From Cellvibrio sp. (GTDB lineage Bacteria > Pseudomonadota > Gammaproteobacteria > Pseudomonadales > Cellvibrionaceae): DNA of 64,000 bases. A program made the translations under genes and the position numbers. The stretch spans positions 372,001 through 436,000 of the forward strand of contig JADJRD010000001.1 of the NCBI GenBank assembly GCA_016712405.1. The letters are read 5' to 3'. The notes under the pieces are model-generated. The model searched no databases, was not told the DNA's origin, and worked only from the letters and a program-made list of their open reading frames with translations. Positions 45,778 to 56,772 of the stretch are shown here, piece after piece (within the stretch, counting starts at the first letter, position 1; every line of letters begins with the position of its first letter).

Positions 45778-47019
45778 TTGAAGCTGGGAATGTTTGTGAC
45801 TGCTTTGGATAAAAGCTGGTTAGAAACTCCATTTCTAGTGCAAGGGATTTTGATTCAATCGCAAGAAGATATTGATAGGATTTCAGAACACTCGACATTT
45901 GTTTGGATAGATCCCCATAGGCAGTCAATTCAATTGATGGGAAAGTTGAAAACGATTTCATCTCAATCAACTCACTCGCCCCAAATTAAAAATAAAACCA
46001 TTGAAAAATCCTCTGAATCATTGCATTTAAAAAAGCAGGTCAAACACTACTCCAAAATTGAAGAAGTAGAACGAGAGCATTCTACGGCTTACAAAGTGTT
46101 TGCAGAAGGAAAAGAGGTGATCAAAGAAGTCTTGGGTGCCGCTGCAGTCAATGTAACTCCTGATCGAGACAAATCCAAAAATCTGGTTAAGTCTTGTTTG
46201 GATAGTATTCTTAGAAATCCAGATGCTTTGCTGTGGATGACTAAAATTCGGGAAGAAGATGAATACACTGCAGAGCATTGTTTAAGTGTGTGCGTTCTTG
46301 CAATTGTCTTTGGTCGCTATCTCGGTTTAAAGGAAAAAGATTTAACCCTTTTGGGGATGTGTGGTTTATTACATGATGTTGGAAAAATGCAGGTGTCTGC
46401 AGAGCTGCTGAATAAACCCGGCGCATTAACAGCGGATGAATTTTCTGAAATAAAAAATCACACACTTAGAGGATACGAATTACTTTCTTCAAATGATAAA
46501 CCTCTCCCCAGTATTATTGCTGAAACAGCTGTTGGGCATCACGAACGTATGGATTCGCGTGGCTATCCCAAAAAGATTTCCGCAAGTACTTTACCTGAAT
46601 TGGTTCGTATTATTTCTATTGTTGATGCCTATGATGCAATGACAGCCGATCGATGTTATTCGGCAGCTAAATCAACCACAGCGGCTCTAAAAATTATTTA
46701 TGAAGAAAGAGGCAAACAATTTGATGAGGATTTGGCGCTTGCATTTATTCGTTGCATTGGAATTTATCCGCCGGGCAGCTTAGTGGAGTTAATGAATGGA
46801 TCTGTTGGCATAGTGTTGGATGTCAACGAAAAATACCGTCACTTGCCTCGAATTATTATTCTTCGGGATGCGGATAATATGGTATTTTCGCCTTACATAG
46901 TCAATTTGATCGAAATTGAATTTGGTGATTTGGATTCAGGCTATCTTGTTAAATCTACACTAAAATCAGGCGCGCATGGCATCGATGTAAAAAATTATAC
47001 TCGACATTCCGAATCCTAG
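45778..47019 (+). CDS. HD-GYP domain cyclic-di-GMP phosphodiesterase with DUF3391 N-terminal domain
   Basis: Probably hydrolyses cyclic-di-GMP. The N-terminal DUF3391-type domain (KLGMFVTALDKSWLETPF) leads, via a variable linker, to the HD-GYP domain, with LLHDVGK (~residue 197), NHTLRGYELL, GHHERMDSRGYP (~252-263) and VDAYDAMTADR. All metal-binding and GYP residues are present, so it should be catalytic. The start is uncertain: homology to DUF3391 appears to extend upstream of the TTG at 45778 to about 45757 (IELHVSQLKLGMFV), but no ATG/GTG/TTG lies in that stretch before a stop. It is followed after 19 bases by a REC-TPR protein. Confidence 0.9.
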   Translation: MKLGMFVTALDKSWLETPFLVQGILIQSQEDIDRISEHSTFVWIDPHRQSIQLMGKLKTISSQSTHSPQIKNKTIEKSSESLHLKKQVKHYSKIEEVEREHSTAYKVFAEGKEVIKEVLGAAAVNVTPDRDKSKNLVKSCLDSILRNPDALLWMTKIREEDEYTAEHCLSVCVLAIVFGRYLGLKEKDLTLLGMCGLLHDVGKMQVSAELLNKPGALTADEFSEIKNHTLRGYELLSSNDKPLPSIIAETAVGHHERMDSRGYPKKISASTLPELVRIISIVDAYDAMTADRCYSAAKSTTAALKIIYEERGKQFDEDLALAFIRCIGIYPPGSLVELMNGSVGIVLDVNEKYRHLPRIIILRDADNMVFSPYIVNLIEIEFGDLDSGYLVKSTLKSGAHGIDVKNYTRHSES

Positions 47020-47038
47020 AAAAAAGAATTACTACAGA

Positions 47039-48685
47039 ATGCGGCAAATAGATTTAGTAAAACATTACGCTCAAAAACGATGTCTGGTAGTTGATGATAT
47101 GCCGGACGTTCGTGTCGCATTAACCAATATGTTAAGAGTATTTGGTGTGTTGGAGATCGATATAGTCGCCAATGGTGAACAGGCGATGGAAATTTGTCGA
47201 TCAAATCATTTTGATATGGTGCTTTGTGACTACAATCTTGGGCAGGGCATGGATGGCCAGCAAGTATTAGAAGAGCTTCGTTTTCGTAATCAATTAAATA
47301 ACACCAGTATTTTCGTGATGGTTACTGCTGAATCATCGCGTGAAATGGTATTGGGCGCATTGGAGTACAGGCCTGATGACTACATCACCAAACCTATTAC
47401 GACAGCATTATTACGTACGCGGCTTGATAGAGTAGTGTTACGCCATCAAGAACTGATTAAAATTAAGCAGGCCATGGATGAAAAAGATTACGAAAAAGCG
47501 ATGGTGAGGGGTGATGAGCGATTAGATAACAATACCTCTTATCGTAGTAATTGTTTGCAGATTAAAGCAGAAATGAGTTTACGTTTGTTGAATTTTAAAC
47601 AGGCTGAAGATATATATCGTAACGAATTAAAAGAGCATCCTGTAATTTGGGCCAAATTAGGCTTGGGTAAAACCTTGGTAGCAAAAAAAGAATATGAGGA
47701 TGCACAAAAACACTTACAAGAAGTGGTGGCATCGGACAGGCGATATGTCGAAGCCCATGATTTATTAGCTGATGCCTATTTAGGATTAGGTGATCAGGTG
47801 AAAGCACAAGAATCCATGCAAGAAGCTGCTGCCATTTCACCCAAATCAGTCATGCGTCAGCGACGCTTAGCCAATTTAGCTAAATTAAATGATGATACAG
47901 AAGCGGTTTTGAATGCTAGCCGTCAAGCGCTTAGGGTTGCAAAAAACTCTTGTTATGAATCAGAAGAAGATTATTTTAACTTGGCGAGAGAGTTAACTGA
48001 TTTAAGTGCAGAAGGTGCGTCAGATGCCTCCGATCATTATATAAAGGAAAGTTTTGAAGTTTTAGGACGGTTACAAAAGAAACCCTATTTTGATGCTAGT
48101 GCTGATGCGCAATCGAACGCATTAAAATCTCGAGCCATGATCAATCAACGCAAAGTTGTAGAGGCGGAAAAATATTTAATCAAGGCATTGCAAATTGTGA
48201 ATAACGCGCAGGATTCAATCAGGCCTGAAGCCAGTTTGGATTTGGTGAAGACGCTACTAAAATCCGGAAATAAAGACAAAGCCAATGAGTTGTTGCAAAA
48301 CCTGGCGGACAAACACAGTGATAACCCTTCAATACTTCAAAAAGTCGATGCCATGTCTGATAACCCCCGAAGTCAGGAAGGGCGATCGCGCGCTGCACAT
48401 ATGACCAAAAATGGAATTGGATTCTATGAGCAGAAAAAATATCGCGATGCAATTAAGGTGTTTCGAAATGCTGTCGGTGTATTTCCCGGGCATTTAGGTT
48501 TGAATTTAAATCTTATTCAGGCTGCAGTAGCGGAGATAAAAGAGGGTGGTGATAAAAAGGGATTGGAATCTGTTTGCCGAAAAGCCTTGCATAGAGTCAG
48601 TGGAATTGACAAGCAAGATTCTCAATATGCCCGTTACGACTATTTGCGCAAACAAATAGATGAAATTTTTCCGCAATCCCGTTAG
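47039..48685 (+). CDS. Response regulator with C-terminal TPR repeats
   Basis: A 548-aa protein. The N-terminal REC domain (residues ~12-135) has the DD pair in CLVVDDMPD, the phosphoacceptor Asp in MVLCDYNLGQGMDG, Thr in MVTAES, and Lys in YITKPI. After a linker come multiple TPR-like helical repeats (from ~165 to the end; VIWAKLGLGKTLVAKKEYEDAQKHL, EAHDLLADAYLGLGDQVKA, IGFYEQKKYRDAIKVFRNAV). There is no DNA-binding or enzymatic domain, so output is probably protein-protein. It directly follows the HD-GYP gene, so phosphorylation may tune that phosphodiesterase. Confidence 0.9.
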   Translation: MRQIDLVKHYAQKRCLVVDDMPDVRVALTNMLRVFGVLEIDIVANGEQAMEICRSNHFDMVLCDYNLGQGMDGQQVLEELRFRNQLNNTSIFVMVTAESSREMVLGALEYRPDDYITKPITTALLRTRLDRVVLRHQELIKIKQAMDEKDYEKAMVRGDERLDNNTSYRSNCLQIKAEMSLRLLNFKQAEDIYRNELKEHPVIWAKLGLGKTLVAKKEYEDAQKHLQEVVASDRRYVEAHDLLADAYLGLGDQVKAQESMQEAAAISPKSVMRQRRLANLAKLNDDTEAVLNASRQALRVAKNSCYESEEDYFNLARELTDLSAEGASDASDHYIKESFEVLGRLQKKPYFDASADAQSNALKSRAMINQRKVVEAEKYLIKALQIVNNAQDSIRPEASLDLVKTLLKSGNKDKANELLQNLADKHSDNPSILQKVDAMSDNPRSQEGRSRAAHMTKNGIGFYEQKKYRDAIKVFRNAVGVFPGHLGLNLNLIQAAVAEIKEGGDKKGLESVCRKALHRVSGIDKQDSQYARYDYLRKQIDEIFPQSR

Positions 48686-48763
48686 TATGCGCGGCCTTCC
48701 CGTTACTCGGGGTCAGTAACTTATACAAATGACCTCGCCTTTTTATTCCCTCTGCGAGTTATT

Positions 48764-50104
48764 ATGTCATTTGATCAATTAGCCTTATCCCCTGAAATTT
48801 TAAAAGCCTTGTCAGAAAAAGGTTACTCAGCGCCAACGCCTATTCAACAAAAAGCAATTCCAGTCATTCTATCGGGTAAGGATATTTTGGCGGGAGCACA
48901 AACTGGTACTGGTAAAACAGCCGGTTTTACCTTGCCTTTATTACATTTATTGCAACAGAAATCTGTCAATAAATTACCCAATGGTCGCAAACCTGTGCGC
49001 GCTTTAATTTTAACGCCGACGCGTGAATTGGCTGCTCAAGTTCATGACAGCGTGCGTACTTATGGAAAATATTTATCTCTTCGTTCTCAAGTGGTATTTG
49101 GTGGTGTGAGTATTAATCCCCAGATGATGAATTTGCGTGCAGGCGTGGATATTTTGGTCGCTACGCCCGGTAGGCTTCTTGATTTAATTAATCAAAATGC
49201 AGTCTCGATTAGCAATATCGAAATTTTTGTATTGGATGAAGCCGATCGCATGTTGGATATGGGGTTTATTCATGACATTAAAAAAGTCATGGCCTTGTTA
49301 CCTAAGAAGCGACAAAATTTACTTTTCTCTGCTACCTTTTCTGATGAAATAAAAACCCTTGCAGATAAAATATTAAATTCACCCGAATTAATTGAAGTGG
49401 CTAAACGGAATACCACTTCTGAATTGGTTGAGCAGAGGGTGCATCCAGTTGATCGTCATCGAAAACGTGAATTGCTTTCACATTTAATTCGCAAGGGCGA
49501 TTGGCAACAAGTCTTGGTATTTACGCGCACTAAACACGGCGCCAATAAATTAACCGAACAATTAATTCAGGATGGCATTTCAGCAGCGGCTATTCACGGA
49601 AATAAAAGTCAAGGAGCAAGAACCAAGGCATTAGCTGATTTTAAATCGGGCAGCATCCGCGCATTGGTCGCAACCGATGTGGCAGCAAGAGGTATAGATA
49701 TTGATAAATTGCCACACGTAGTCAATTTCGAATTACCCAATGTGCCGGAAGATTATGTGCATCGGATTGGTCGAACGGGCAGGGCAGAAGCTGAAGGTGA
49801 AGCGGTCTCTTTGGTGTGTGTTGATGAGCAAGAATTTTTGCGCGATATTGAAAAATTAATTAAAAACCCTATTCCTAAATCTCTGGTGCCTGGATTTGAG
49901 CAAGATCCTAATGCCAAGCCTGAACCCATTAAATTAGGTCACAGAACCACTATCGGTGGTCGTGGAAAACCAGCGCCAAAATTAGGTGAAAAACCTCGTG
50001 CTAATAAATCGCAAAATAAAACGGGGAAAACACAAGCTTCAAACAATAAAAATCAGCGTAACCGCAAACGAGTTGACGATAGAGTGTCTGGCGGTAAACC
50101 CTAG
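48764..50104 (+). CDS. rhlE: DEAD-box RNA helicase RhlE
   Basis: ATP-dependent RNA helicase involved in ribosome assembly and RNA turnover. The 446-aa protein has the Q motif (PTPIQQKAIP), motif I AQTGTGKTA, Ib TPGR, motif II DEAD, motif III SAT, motif V ATDVAARGID and motif VI HRIGRTGRA. A basic, Lys/Asn-rich tail (KPRANKSQNKTGKTQASNNK region) follows, as usual for RhlE. No neighbouring gene suggests a special role. Confidence 0.94.
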   Translation: MSFDQLALSPEILKALSEKGYSAPTPIQQKAIPVILSGKDILAGAQTGTGKTAGFTLPLLHLLQQKSVNKLPNGRKPVRALILTPTRELAAQVHDSVRTYGKYLSLRSQVVFGGVSINPQMMNLRAGVDILVATPGRLLDLINQNAVSISNIEIFVLDEADRMLDMGFIHDIKKVMALLPKKRQNLLFSATFSDEIKTLADKILNSPELIEVAKRNTTSELVEQRVHPVDRHRKRELLSHLIRKGDWQQVLVFTRTKHGANKLTEQLIQDGISAAAIHGNKSQGARTKALADFKSGSIRALVATDVAARGIDIDKLPHVVNFELPNVPEDYVHRIGRTGRAEAEGEAVSLVCVDEQEFLRDIEKLIKNPIPKSLVPGFEQDPNAKPEPIKLGHRTTIGGRGKPAPKLGEKPRANKSQNKTGKTQASNNKNQRNRKRVDDRVSGGKP

Positions 50105-50131
50105 GGAGCGCTCAAAGAGCTCTGAGTCAGG

Positions 50132-52963
50132 TTATTGCAAGCCGCTCAATTGATAGTGATTGTTGGCGTTGCGCGTCAACGTAATTCGACGATTGGTTGA
50201 GCCGCTGACTACAACGTCAAAGCATGCCTGTTGAGCACTGCAACCACTGGTAACTTTTGTCACGCTGGCGCTGGGTAGACCTCCCATATATTGTGTGCTG
50301 GCTTGTAGCAGGAATACACGAACATCTTCGCTGACATCATTGTCAGGCACCCAGCGGAACAATTTGCGGCGCTCCACCTCATTACTATTGTTGGTGATTT
50401 TGAGAATGGCAATGCCACCGCGAGTGGTAATTGCATCATCGCGAAAGTCGGCATCGCTTGGCAAAAAATCCGGTACATCAGTTTGAAATGATCCGGGCTC
50501 CATACCTGCGGCACGAATACGCCCGAGAGTGTCTGACACGGCGCCCGGTGGCACCATGGTGCAAATGGGTTCCAGTAATATGCTGTTGCTGTCAGGTTGA
50601 CTCAGTTGAATGTCATTCGATGTTAGCGCAAGGTTGGTGTTACAGCCTGTGTTGAGGTCGTCTTTGGTGAGCCAGAACTCCTGAATTTTTGACTCTTTGC
50701 CCGGTTTAGCTTTAAAGGAGTCGATAATTAAAAAATTGCCCTTTTCAATGGGCACTAACCAACGGTAAAAATATTCCAATGGGCCGGTCATGGCTGGGCG
50801 CGCAAATTCTGCGGGACTGGAGCCACTATAAACTGGTGTACCATCGGCTTGGATGACCGATATGTTATCGATTGTTTTCTTTTCGATGATGCCAATGCTG
50901 CCATCGGCTTCTGCCTTGTAAAGCTTGCGTAGCCAACCATTATTATCAAGCTCTTCAAAAGCGCTCGGAATAATAATCATGCTGGCACCAATAATATGGT
51001 CGATTTGGTTGGTGTATTTACCACCCACTCGGACAAATAAGTCGTAATCAAAATAATTCCGATTGATCAGCCCGTAACCAAAGTCATAAATCAAACGATT
51101 GCCATAAGCGGCCCAGATGACTGCACCAAAATCCATTTCGCGATGTGGTGTGGCATTGGGTACAGTATTTACTGTGAGATAGGTCTGATTGGCTTGACTG
51201 TAGTAGGGGGTAATATCGGTAGCTGTTTCACCTGCTGCTGTTGCACCTGGGCGAAATTGGCGCAGCATTCCCTGGCCGTATTCACTAAAGACCAGTGTCG
51301 TAGATGTTTGCCGGGTTGCATTGCAGGAGCGGGTAATGCTCAGCCAGTCGCGTGCCATAGCGGGTTCGACTGTCCAAGGGTCGTAAAAGCCATGGTCGTG
51401 ATAGGAGTTCATAAAGTACAAGAGGCTCAAACAGGCATCGGGCGATTGGCTACCCAGTGGCGATAGCCCCAGTACTTCACGGTGTAGCATAAGTTCTAAG
51501 GGGGCAAAGCTGGATAAGCCCCGGTTATCCCATGAGTCTCCAAAATCAACCATGCGACCGTCGGGCGAAACATTAGTGATAATCCACTGCGAGCTGGCTT
51601 CAGCGGCAGCAAACCAATTAAAACTATGAATTATTTGGCCAAACGAAGATTTCAATAAGACGTTCATATCTCTGATTGACCCATAGGCGGCATTAAAGTA
51701 GCTGGGGCCTTCAAGGTAGGAACCATCGCTCAGATAGTAAGGGCGATGTTTCCAGTTATAGTTCAATACATCTTTCAGTACTTGCTGTGCTTTTTCCGGT
51801 TTTTCGTAGAAATACAATATGGCCCAGTGCAGAGCGGCGTTGTTGAGTACCGGTGTCCAGTTGTTGCCGTTGGCAAGATTCCAATGATTTTTCTCGGCTG
51901 ACTTGATAAAGCTGTCAACCTCATACTCCAGCTCTTGTTCGATATAACTGCGATCAGTTTGGTTGAGCGAAGGGTTATCCCAAAATGTATCTTGAAAAAG
52001 TGTCCAAAACTTAAATGCCGGTTCAGCTCCCAAATCGAAAAACTCTTTGTATGCTTTGTGCCAATGCGCATTGAATTGATAGCCGGCAGGATAGCCAATT
52101 TCTGTGCTTCACAAGGGTGACACGCCAGTGCGGGGAGCATTACGCAAGCGAGTTATTTCGGCGGTAATAAACTTGGTCACCAGCTCTTGAGTTTGTGCGG
52201 CGCTGAATTGACAAGCACCACCATTGTTGGGGTTTTGTTGATGGCAATAAAGTAGCTTGCGAATAAGATAGAGCAGGCGTGCTTGGCTGGTATGGTTGCC
52301 CGCTGTGTTCGTCGTAATGGTGCCGGTCATGTAGGGTTTGGCATCGGAATGCGTAGCGAGGTCGGTTGGTATCACTGCGTTGGGGGTAGTTGGCAAACAA
52401 CGAATGCCTCCCTTGGTATTTAAATCCCACTGACCTTGCATTTGTTTTACTGTACCCACGCCGCTTACAGTGCCACCCATTGAGCAGTTAGGGTCTAACT
52501 CTTCAAATGCGCGCATACGTTGAGTGAGTTCAGAGTTGCTGCCATAGAGTCGAGGGTGACCGGTATAGGGCTGTTTAGTGGAATGAATCACCGCATCATC
52601 CAGCGCATTTTTGCGCTCTGAGGTAATAGCTCCACCCCACAAATGCGTTAGATCCATCGCGCTGATATTCGGTGGGGCTGCGGAGCTGACTGCGGCTGAA
52701 TTTGAATTGCTCGATGCGCTGCTGGGTTCACTGCTATAAAGAACGCTGCTTTGGCTCAAACTATTTACATGGTTAGAACTTTGGGCGGCGCTAAGGTTGG
52801 CTGAGCTGCGATTTGTAGTTGACGATGGATCTTCGTTGCTCTGGTCGCTTCCACCGCACGCGCTTAGGCTTAAAATTAATCCAGCCCAAGCCATTTTTAT
52901 CAATAGTGTTTTTGCGAAGTTTGAGCCAAATTCGGGAGTCGGGCTGAATGTTGATCTGGTCAT
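50132..52963 (-). pseudogene. Lipoprotein polysaccharide lyase (heparinase II/III-like), with in-frame TGA
   Basis: An outer-surface polysaccharide-degrading enzyme, 943 codons long. The N terminus has a hydrophobic segment and lipobox LSLSACGGS, then a 60-residue Ser/Asn-rich linker (SSANLSAAQSSNHV region), a Cellvibrio-type trait. The (alpha/alpha)-toroid region includes NGNNWTPVLNNAALHWAI and YYLSDGSYLEGPSYFNAAYG, typical of heparinase II/III-like lyases; beta-sandwich domains follow (HREMDFGAVIWAAYGNRLIYDFGYG; FRWVPDND). At 52109-52111 a TGA interrupts the frame between TGVSPL and STEIGYPAGYQFNAHWHKAY; the reading frame is unchanged on both sides. I start at the ATG at 52963; a TTG at 52984 is alternative. 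Substrate unknown; alginate, heparinoid or pectic glycans are all possible. Confidence 0.78.
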
Positions 52964-53186
52964 CTCAAGTGCTCGGATAATCAATAGTATTCGGTGTATG
53001 GGTTCTCGCTAGCTAAGTGCAGTGTACAGCAAATATTATTATAGGTCGTTTGTACATGAACCGGGCAAGTGTTCGATTTATTGACAATTTTTTAAAGCTG
53101 TCGGAAGTCCTGAAAGTTTAAGGATATGCGTTTATGCAAAGGTCTCTAATGTCTCGAATATAAAGAACGTCCCTGTTCTTAAAAAA

Positions 53187-55267
53187 TTAAACGGCGTAAT
53201 AGTGATAAAGATTAATACTCAACGGCGTGACTTCGAGTGAATCGGCTTTGGCATTAAATTGTGATTCACGAACAACCACTTCCGGTTCTTTGCCAACCTG
53301 ATTACGTGAATCTACACGCGGGCCAGTGAAATTGAAATTTTTCCCCAGGGGTTTGTGTTTAAAACCTTCAAAACCGATTTGCAGTTTTTGTGCAGATTCA
53401 GTTGCATTCACCACTGCCAGTATTAAGGTTTTTCCGTCAGCACTTAGCGATGCAGATAAATCCAATGGATAAGTCGGACTACCAGAATTCACTCTTGGTT
53501 GATCACCACCGATTGGATATTGCGGGGCCGGTTGCGGTGAATTGCCATCGACTGCAATGGGAATTGAACCGAAATGTTGATTGTATAGTTGGAACACACG
53601 ACCGCGAGTGCTGATAATCGATTGGGTACGATTGAAATCCAACCAGCCAGTTGCCATGGTGTAACCGGCCATATCGATAAAATCCGTGTGACGGAAAAAT
53701 TCATGGAAAGTCATGGCAACGGCCAAACAACCTTGCAAATCATCTTGAAAGTGAAAGGCCCACTCATCAAAAAATACTTTGACACTGCCTTTGTTTAATT
53801 CCGGGAATAATTTTTTGTAATCTTCCCAAGCATCCACCATGGTGCGCACGCGGTTCGGCATTTGACGCGACCATTCTTGCAACGACTGTTGAACGTCAAA
53901 CAATTTTCCGGTTTTTAAATCAAAACGTTTGTTTTCAGGCGGATAAGCATGAGTCGCCAGTGCATCAAATTTGCCCCAGGAATTCTTTAACATGCCATAG
54001 GCCCAATCGCGTTCTGACCCTACTTCTACTTGTGGCTTACCGCGATAAAAATACCTTGGCCGGTTGTCATTTCATCCACAAAACCACCGGGCGCAATAAT
54101 ATAAATCGAAGGATCAACTTTACGCATAGCATCAGCAAACATATTGTGTTTGATGGTGTATTGTTCACGCGCCATATGCCCAAATTGCCAATGGCCGTAC
54201 ATTTCATTACCAATGTTCCAATATTTAACTTTGTAAGGGTCTTTGCGCCCGTGTGCGGCGCGTTGCGCACCCCAGACGGTATCGACTGAACCATTTACAT
54301 ACTCAACTAACTCAGCACCTGAGCGCGGTTCGCCCGATCCTGTATTTACACACCAGTAAGGTTCGCATTTAATTAATTCGCACAATTGCAATAGTTCATT
54401 CAGTCCAACGTCATTGGGTTGAACGGCTTTCCAAACCGGATCCAAAATCGGTGGCCGCTTGTCCAGTTCACCGATAGTATTTTTCCAATCATAAGCTGAC
54501 AGAAAATTACCGCCGGGCACACGCAAAATTTTACAATCCATTTCACGCATCAACGCCAAGGTATCAGCACGGAAACCTTGCACATTGTCTTCCGGCATCA
54601 AAGACACCGCACCTAATCGCAATTGGCCTTTTCCTTTGGCGGTAATTTCGATACGTCCGCTGGTAGTTTCAACGGGGCAATCAAATGTTATGGGAATTGT
54701 TTGCCAAATTGAGGTTGATTGAATTTTTACCGTTGATCTTTCTGATTCCCCATCACCCCAAATCAAGCTGACTGAAATCTGTGTTTCTTTTTCAGATTTT
54801 GCAATTAAACGGCCAACATATTTTTTTACGGAGAGCGCGAGATTATGTTGCATGATTCCGCGTGCAGAAGAACCCAGTTTAATATTCGGACTGTGCTCAC
54901 CTACATAAGCATCTTGAGTATCCAATGAGATGTTGCTCATTGAGCCCAATCCCACCCATTTATTGACATATCCCATGGCACCTCGACGATCAGTAGGTTT
55001 TTCATCAGGTTTTTCCAAAACACCAAAATAAAATTTCCGATCATCCAACACTTCGCTCCATAGGCTGTGATTAATGAGGCTACCTATGTGTTCAAGAAAA
55101 CCGCCATAAATATAAGGAGAAATTTTTGGGCGCTTATTTTTTGCATTCACCAAGGCTTTAACACCGGTTTTTTCCAAAGCCAGCCCAGGCAATGAAAATG
55201 ATGATGCAACCAGAGAAGACCCAATAAGTAATTGCCGACGAGAAAGATTGAGGATTTTGTTATTCAT
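53187..55267 (-). pseudogene. GH51 alpha-L-arabinofuranosidase, frameshifted
   Basis: Releases terminal arabinofuranose from arabinoxylan or arabinan. The N terminus is a twin-arginine signal (NLSRRQLLIGSSLVASSFSLPG), predicting folded export. A carbohydrate-binding-like insert (residues ~95-220) precedes the catalytic barrel. The acid/base Glu is in KYWNIGNEMYG and the nucleophile Glu in VFFDEWAF. The frame breaks near 54041 (RC: ...TTGQGIFIA then GKPQVEVGSERDWAYG): restoring one G in GCGG joins the two parts into a 693-aa protein. The C-terminal all-beta domain ends PLSINLYHYYAV. Two palindromic operator-like sites lie upstream. Confidence 0.87.
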
Positions 55268-55309
55268 AATTTCACCATCCTGAGTTAGTGGAGGGTGAAG
55301 GATATAATT

Positions 55310-55406
55310 TTGTCAGACAATTACAATAGGGTTTGCAGAAATTATCACTTGAAAGTGCTGCTGAATTGTGAAAAAAGCTGATCTAGCTCTCGTTTTGTCA
55401 GACGAA
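55310..55406. promoter_or_regulatory. Paired TTGTCAGACAA-type palindromes upstream of the arabinofuranosidase gene
   Basis: TTGTCAGACAA (55310-55320) is a perfect palindrome about an A, and TTGTCAGACGA (55396-55406) is a near copy 86 bases away, roughly 8 helical turns. This is the shape of operators bound by GntR/FadR-type regulators. They lie 43 and 129 bases from the arabinofuranosidase ATG. Confidence 0.45.
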
Positions 55407-55534
55407 AACGGTTTCATGACAACTATCACAAAAAAGACGTGTTGCTCAATATTCGAATTTTGGAGGGGTTGGCATCAGGCAGTGGTTTTATTCTGTCTCT
55501 GATGAGCTCATCAATATTTTTTGCAGTCGGTTGA

Positions 55535-56761
55535 TTATTTTTCATCGGTCAATTCCAGGCCGCTCACTCTTTTGTCCGCAATACACATTGTGACAAAAGC
55601 GAGACTACTCAATACCAAAAATCCACAAGTAATTGGAATCAACGTGTTGTTATAGGCTTGTCCAATACTGGTGCCAATGACAAGTGATATGACCGATGAA
55701 GTTGATCCAATAATGGCTGAAGCAATTCCAGCGATATGCCCCATAGGTTCCATTGCAATTGCATTCAGGTTGCCGAATAGGAAACCGAAACAAAAGAAAA
55801 TTAGGCTCGCAAAAATTAAAAACATCCAAAGTGTAATTTCAGTTACTGCATGAAGTAAAAGAAACATAGAAGAAACAGCCATCATGGTTTTAACTGCCAT
55901 AAAGCATATTCGGTGCATTCCCATCTTTTCGACAACCAATGAATTGCATAGAGAGGCAGCGCCAAACACTAAAGCCAATAAACCGAAGTAAAGCGTAAAT
56001 AATTTTCCAGTATTAAATTGAACCTGAAATATTTGCTGGGATGAATTCAAATAACCAATCAGACTGCCAAAAAATAATCCCATGCAAAGGGTATAACAAA
56101 TGGTCACGCGGTGAGTTAAGACCTCTTTAAAGCCAGCAGAAAAACTGGCCGTGGAAAAAGTAATGCGTTTTTCTTTGGGTAAGGTTTCTTCCAACCTGAA
56201 AAATATCCAGGCGGTGATGATGATGGAGTAGCCAACATAAAATAGAAAAATGCTTCGCCAATCGTCCAATAAAATAATCGCCTGGCCTAATGAAGGTGCG
56301 ATTGCAGGAACTCCCATAAATATCAACATGACAATCGACATAATTTTAGCCATTTGCCTGCCAGAGAATTGATCCCGTACGACAGAAATGGCAGATACAT
56401 AGGGGCCTGAAACACCCAGCCCTTGAATAAATCGACCGAACAAAAGTGTGTTAAGGTCTTTAGCAAAAAAACAGATTAAACTGCCCACTAAAAATAAGCT
56501 TATACCGACATAGAGTATTTTTTTGCGACCGCTTGCGTCAGATAAGGGGCCGCAAATTAATTGGCCAATGGCCATACCAAGAAATATGGCACTAATCAGT
56601 AATTGAACTTTATTGGCACTCTCGATCTGTAGTTCCTGTCGGATTAGGCCAAGTGCTGGTAAAAGCGCGTCAATTGAAATGGCAATTATTGACATCAGCA
56701 ACGCAATTAGAATGGTGAACTCAGTCGTTGATATTGTGTAACGCTTTGCTGATCTAGACAT
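55535..56761 (-). CDS. MFS multidrug exporter, Bcr/CflA-like
   Basis: A 408-aa, 12-helix major facilitator. The loop 2-3 motif GPLSDASGRKKILYVG and helix-4/5 motif (FGRFIQGLGVSGPYVSAISVVRDQF) match the DHA1 drug:proton antiporter family, closest to Bcr/CflA. Likely exports drugs or small metabolites by proton antiport. The substrate is unknown. Ends 12 bases apart from the ypjD-like gene on the same strand, so the two may be co-transcribed. Confidence 0.86.
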   Translation of the reverse strand: MSRSAKRYTISTTEFTILIALLMSIIAISIDALLPALGLIRQELQIESANKVQLLISAIFLGMAIGQLICGPLSDASGRKKILYVGISLFLVGSLICFFAKDLNTLLFGRFIQGLGVSGPYVSAISVVRDQFSGRQMAKIMSIVMLIFMGVPAIAPSLGQAIILLDDWRSIFLFYVGYSIIITAWIFFRLEETLPKEKRITFSTASFSAGFKEVLTHRVTICYTLCMGLFFGSLIGYLNSSQQIFQVQFNTGKLFTLYFGLLALVFGAASLCNSLVVEKMGMHRICFMAVKTMMAVSSMFLLLHAVTEITLWMFLIFASLIFFCFGFLFGNLNAIAMEPMGHIAGIASAIIGSTSSVISLVIGTSIGQAYNNTLIPITCGFLVLSSLAFVTMCIADKRVSGLELTDEK

Positions 56762-56772
56762 ATAAAAAATCG

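Noticed and set aside
52109..52111. TGA read as selenocysteine
   Set aside because: I see no convincing hairpin immediately downstream, and heparinase-like lyases are not known selenoproteins.
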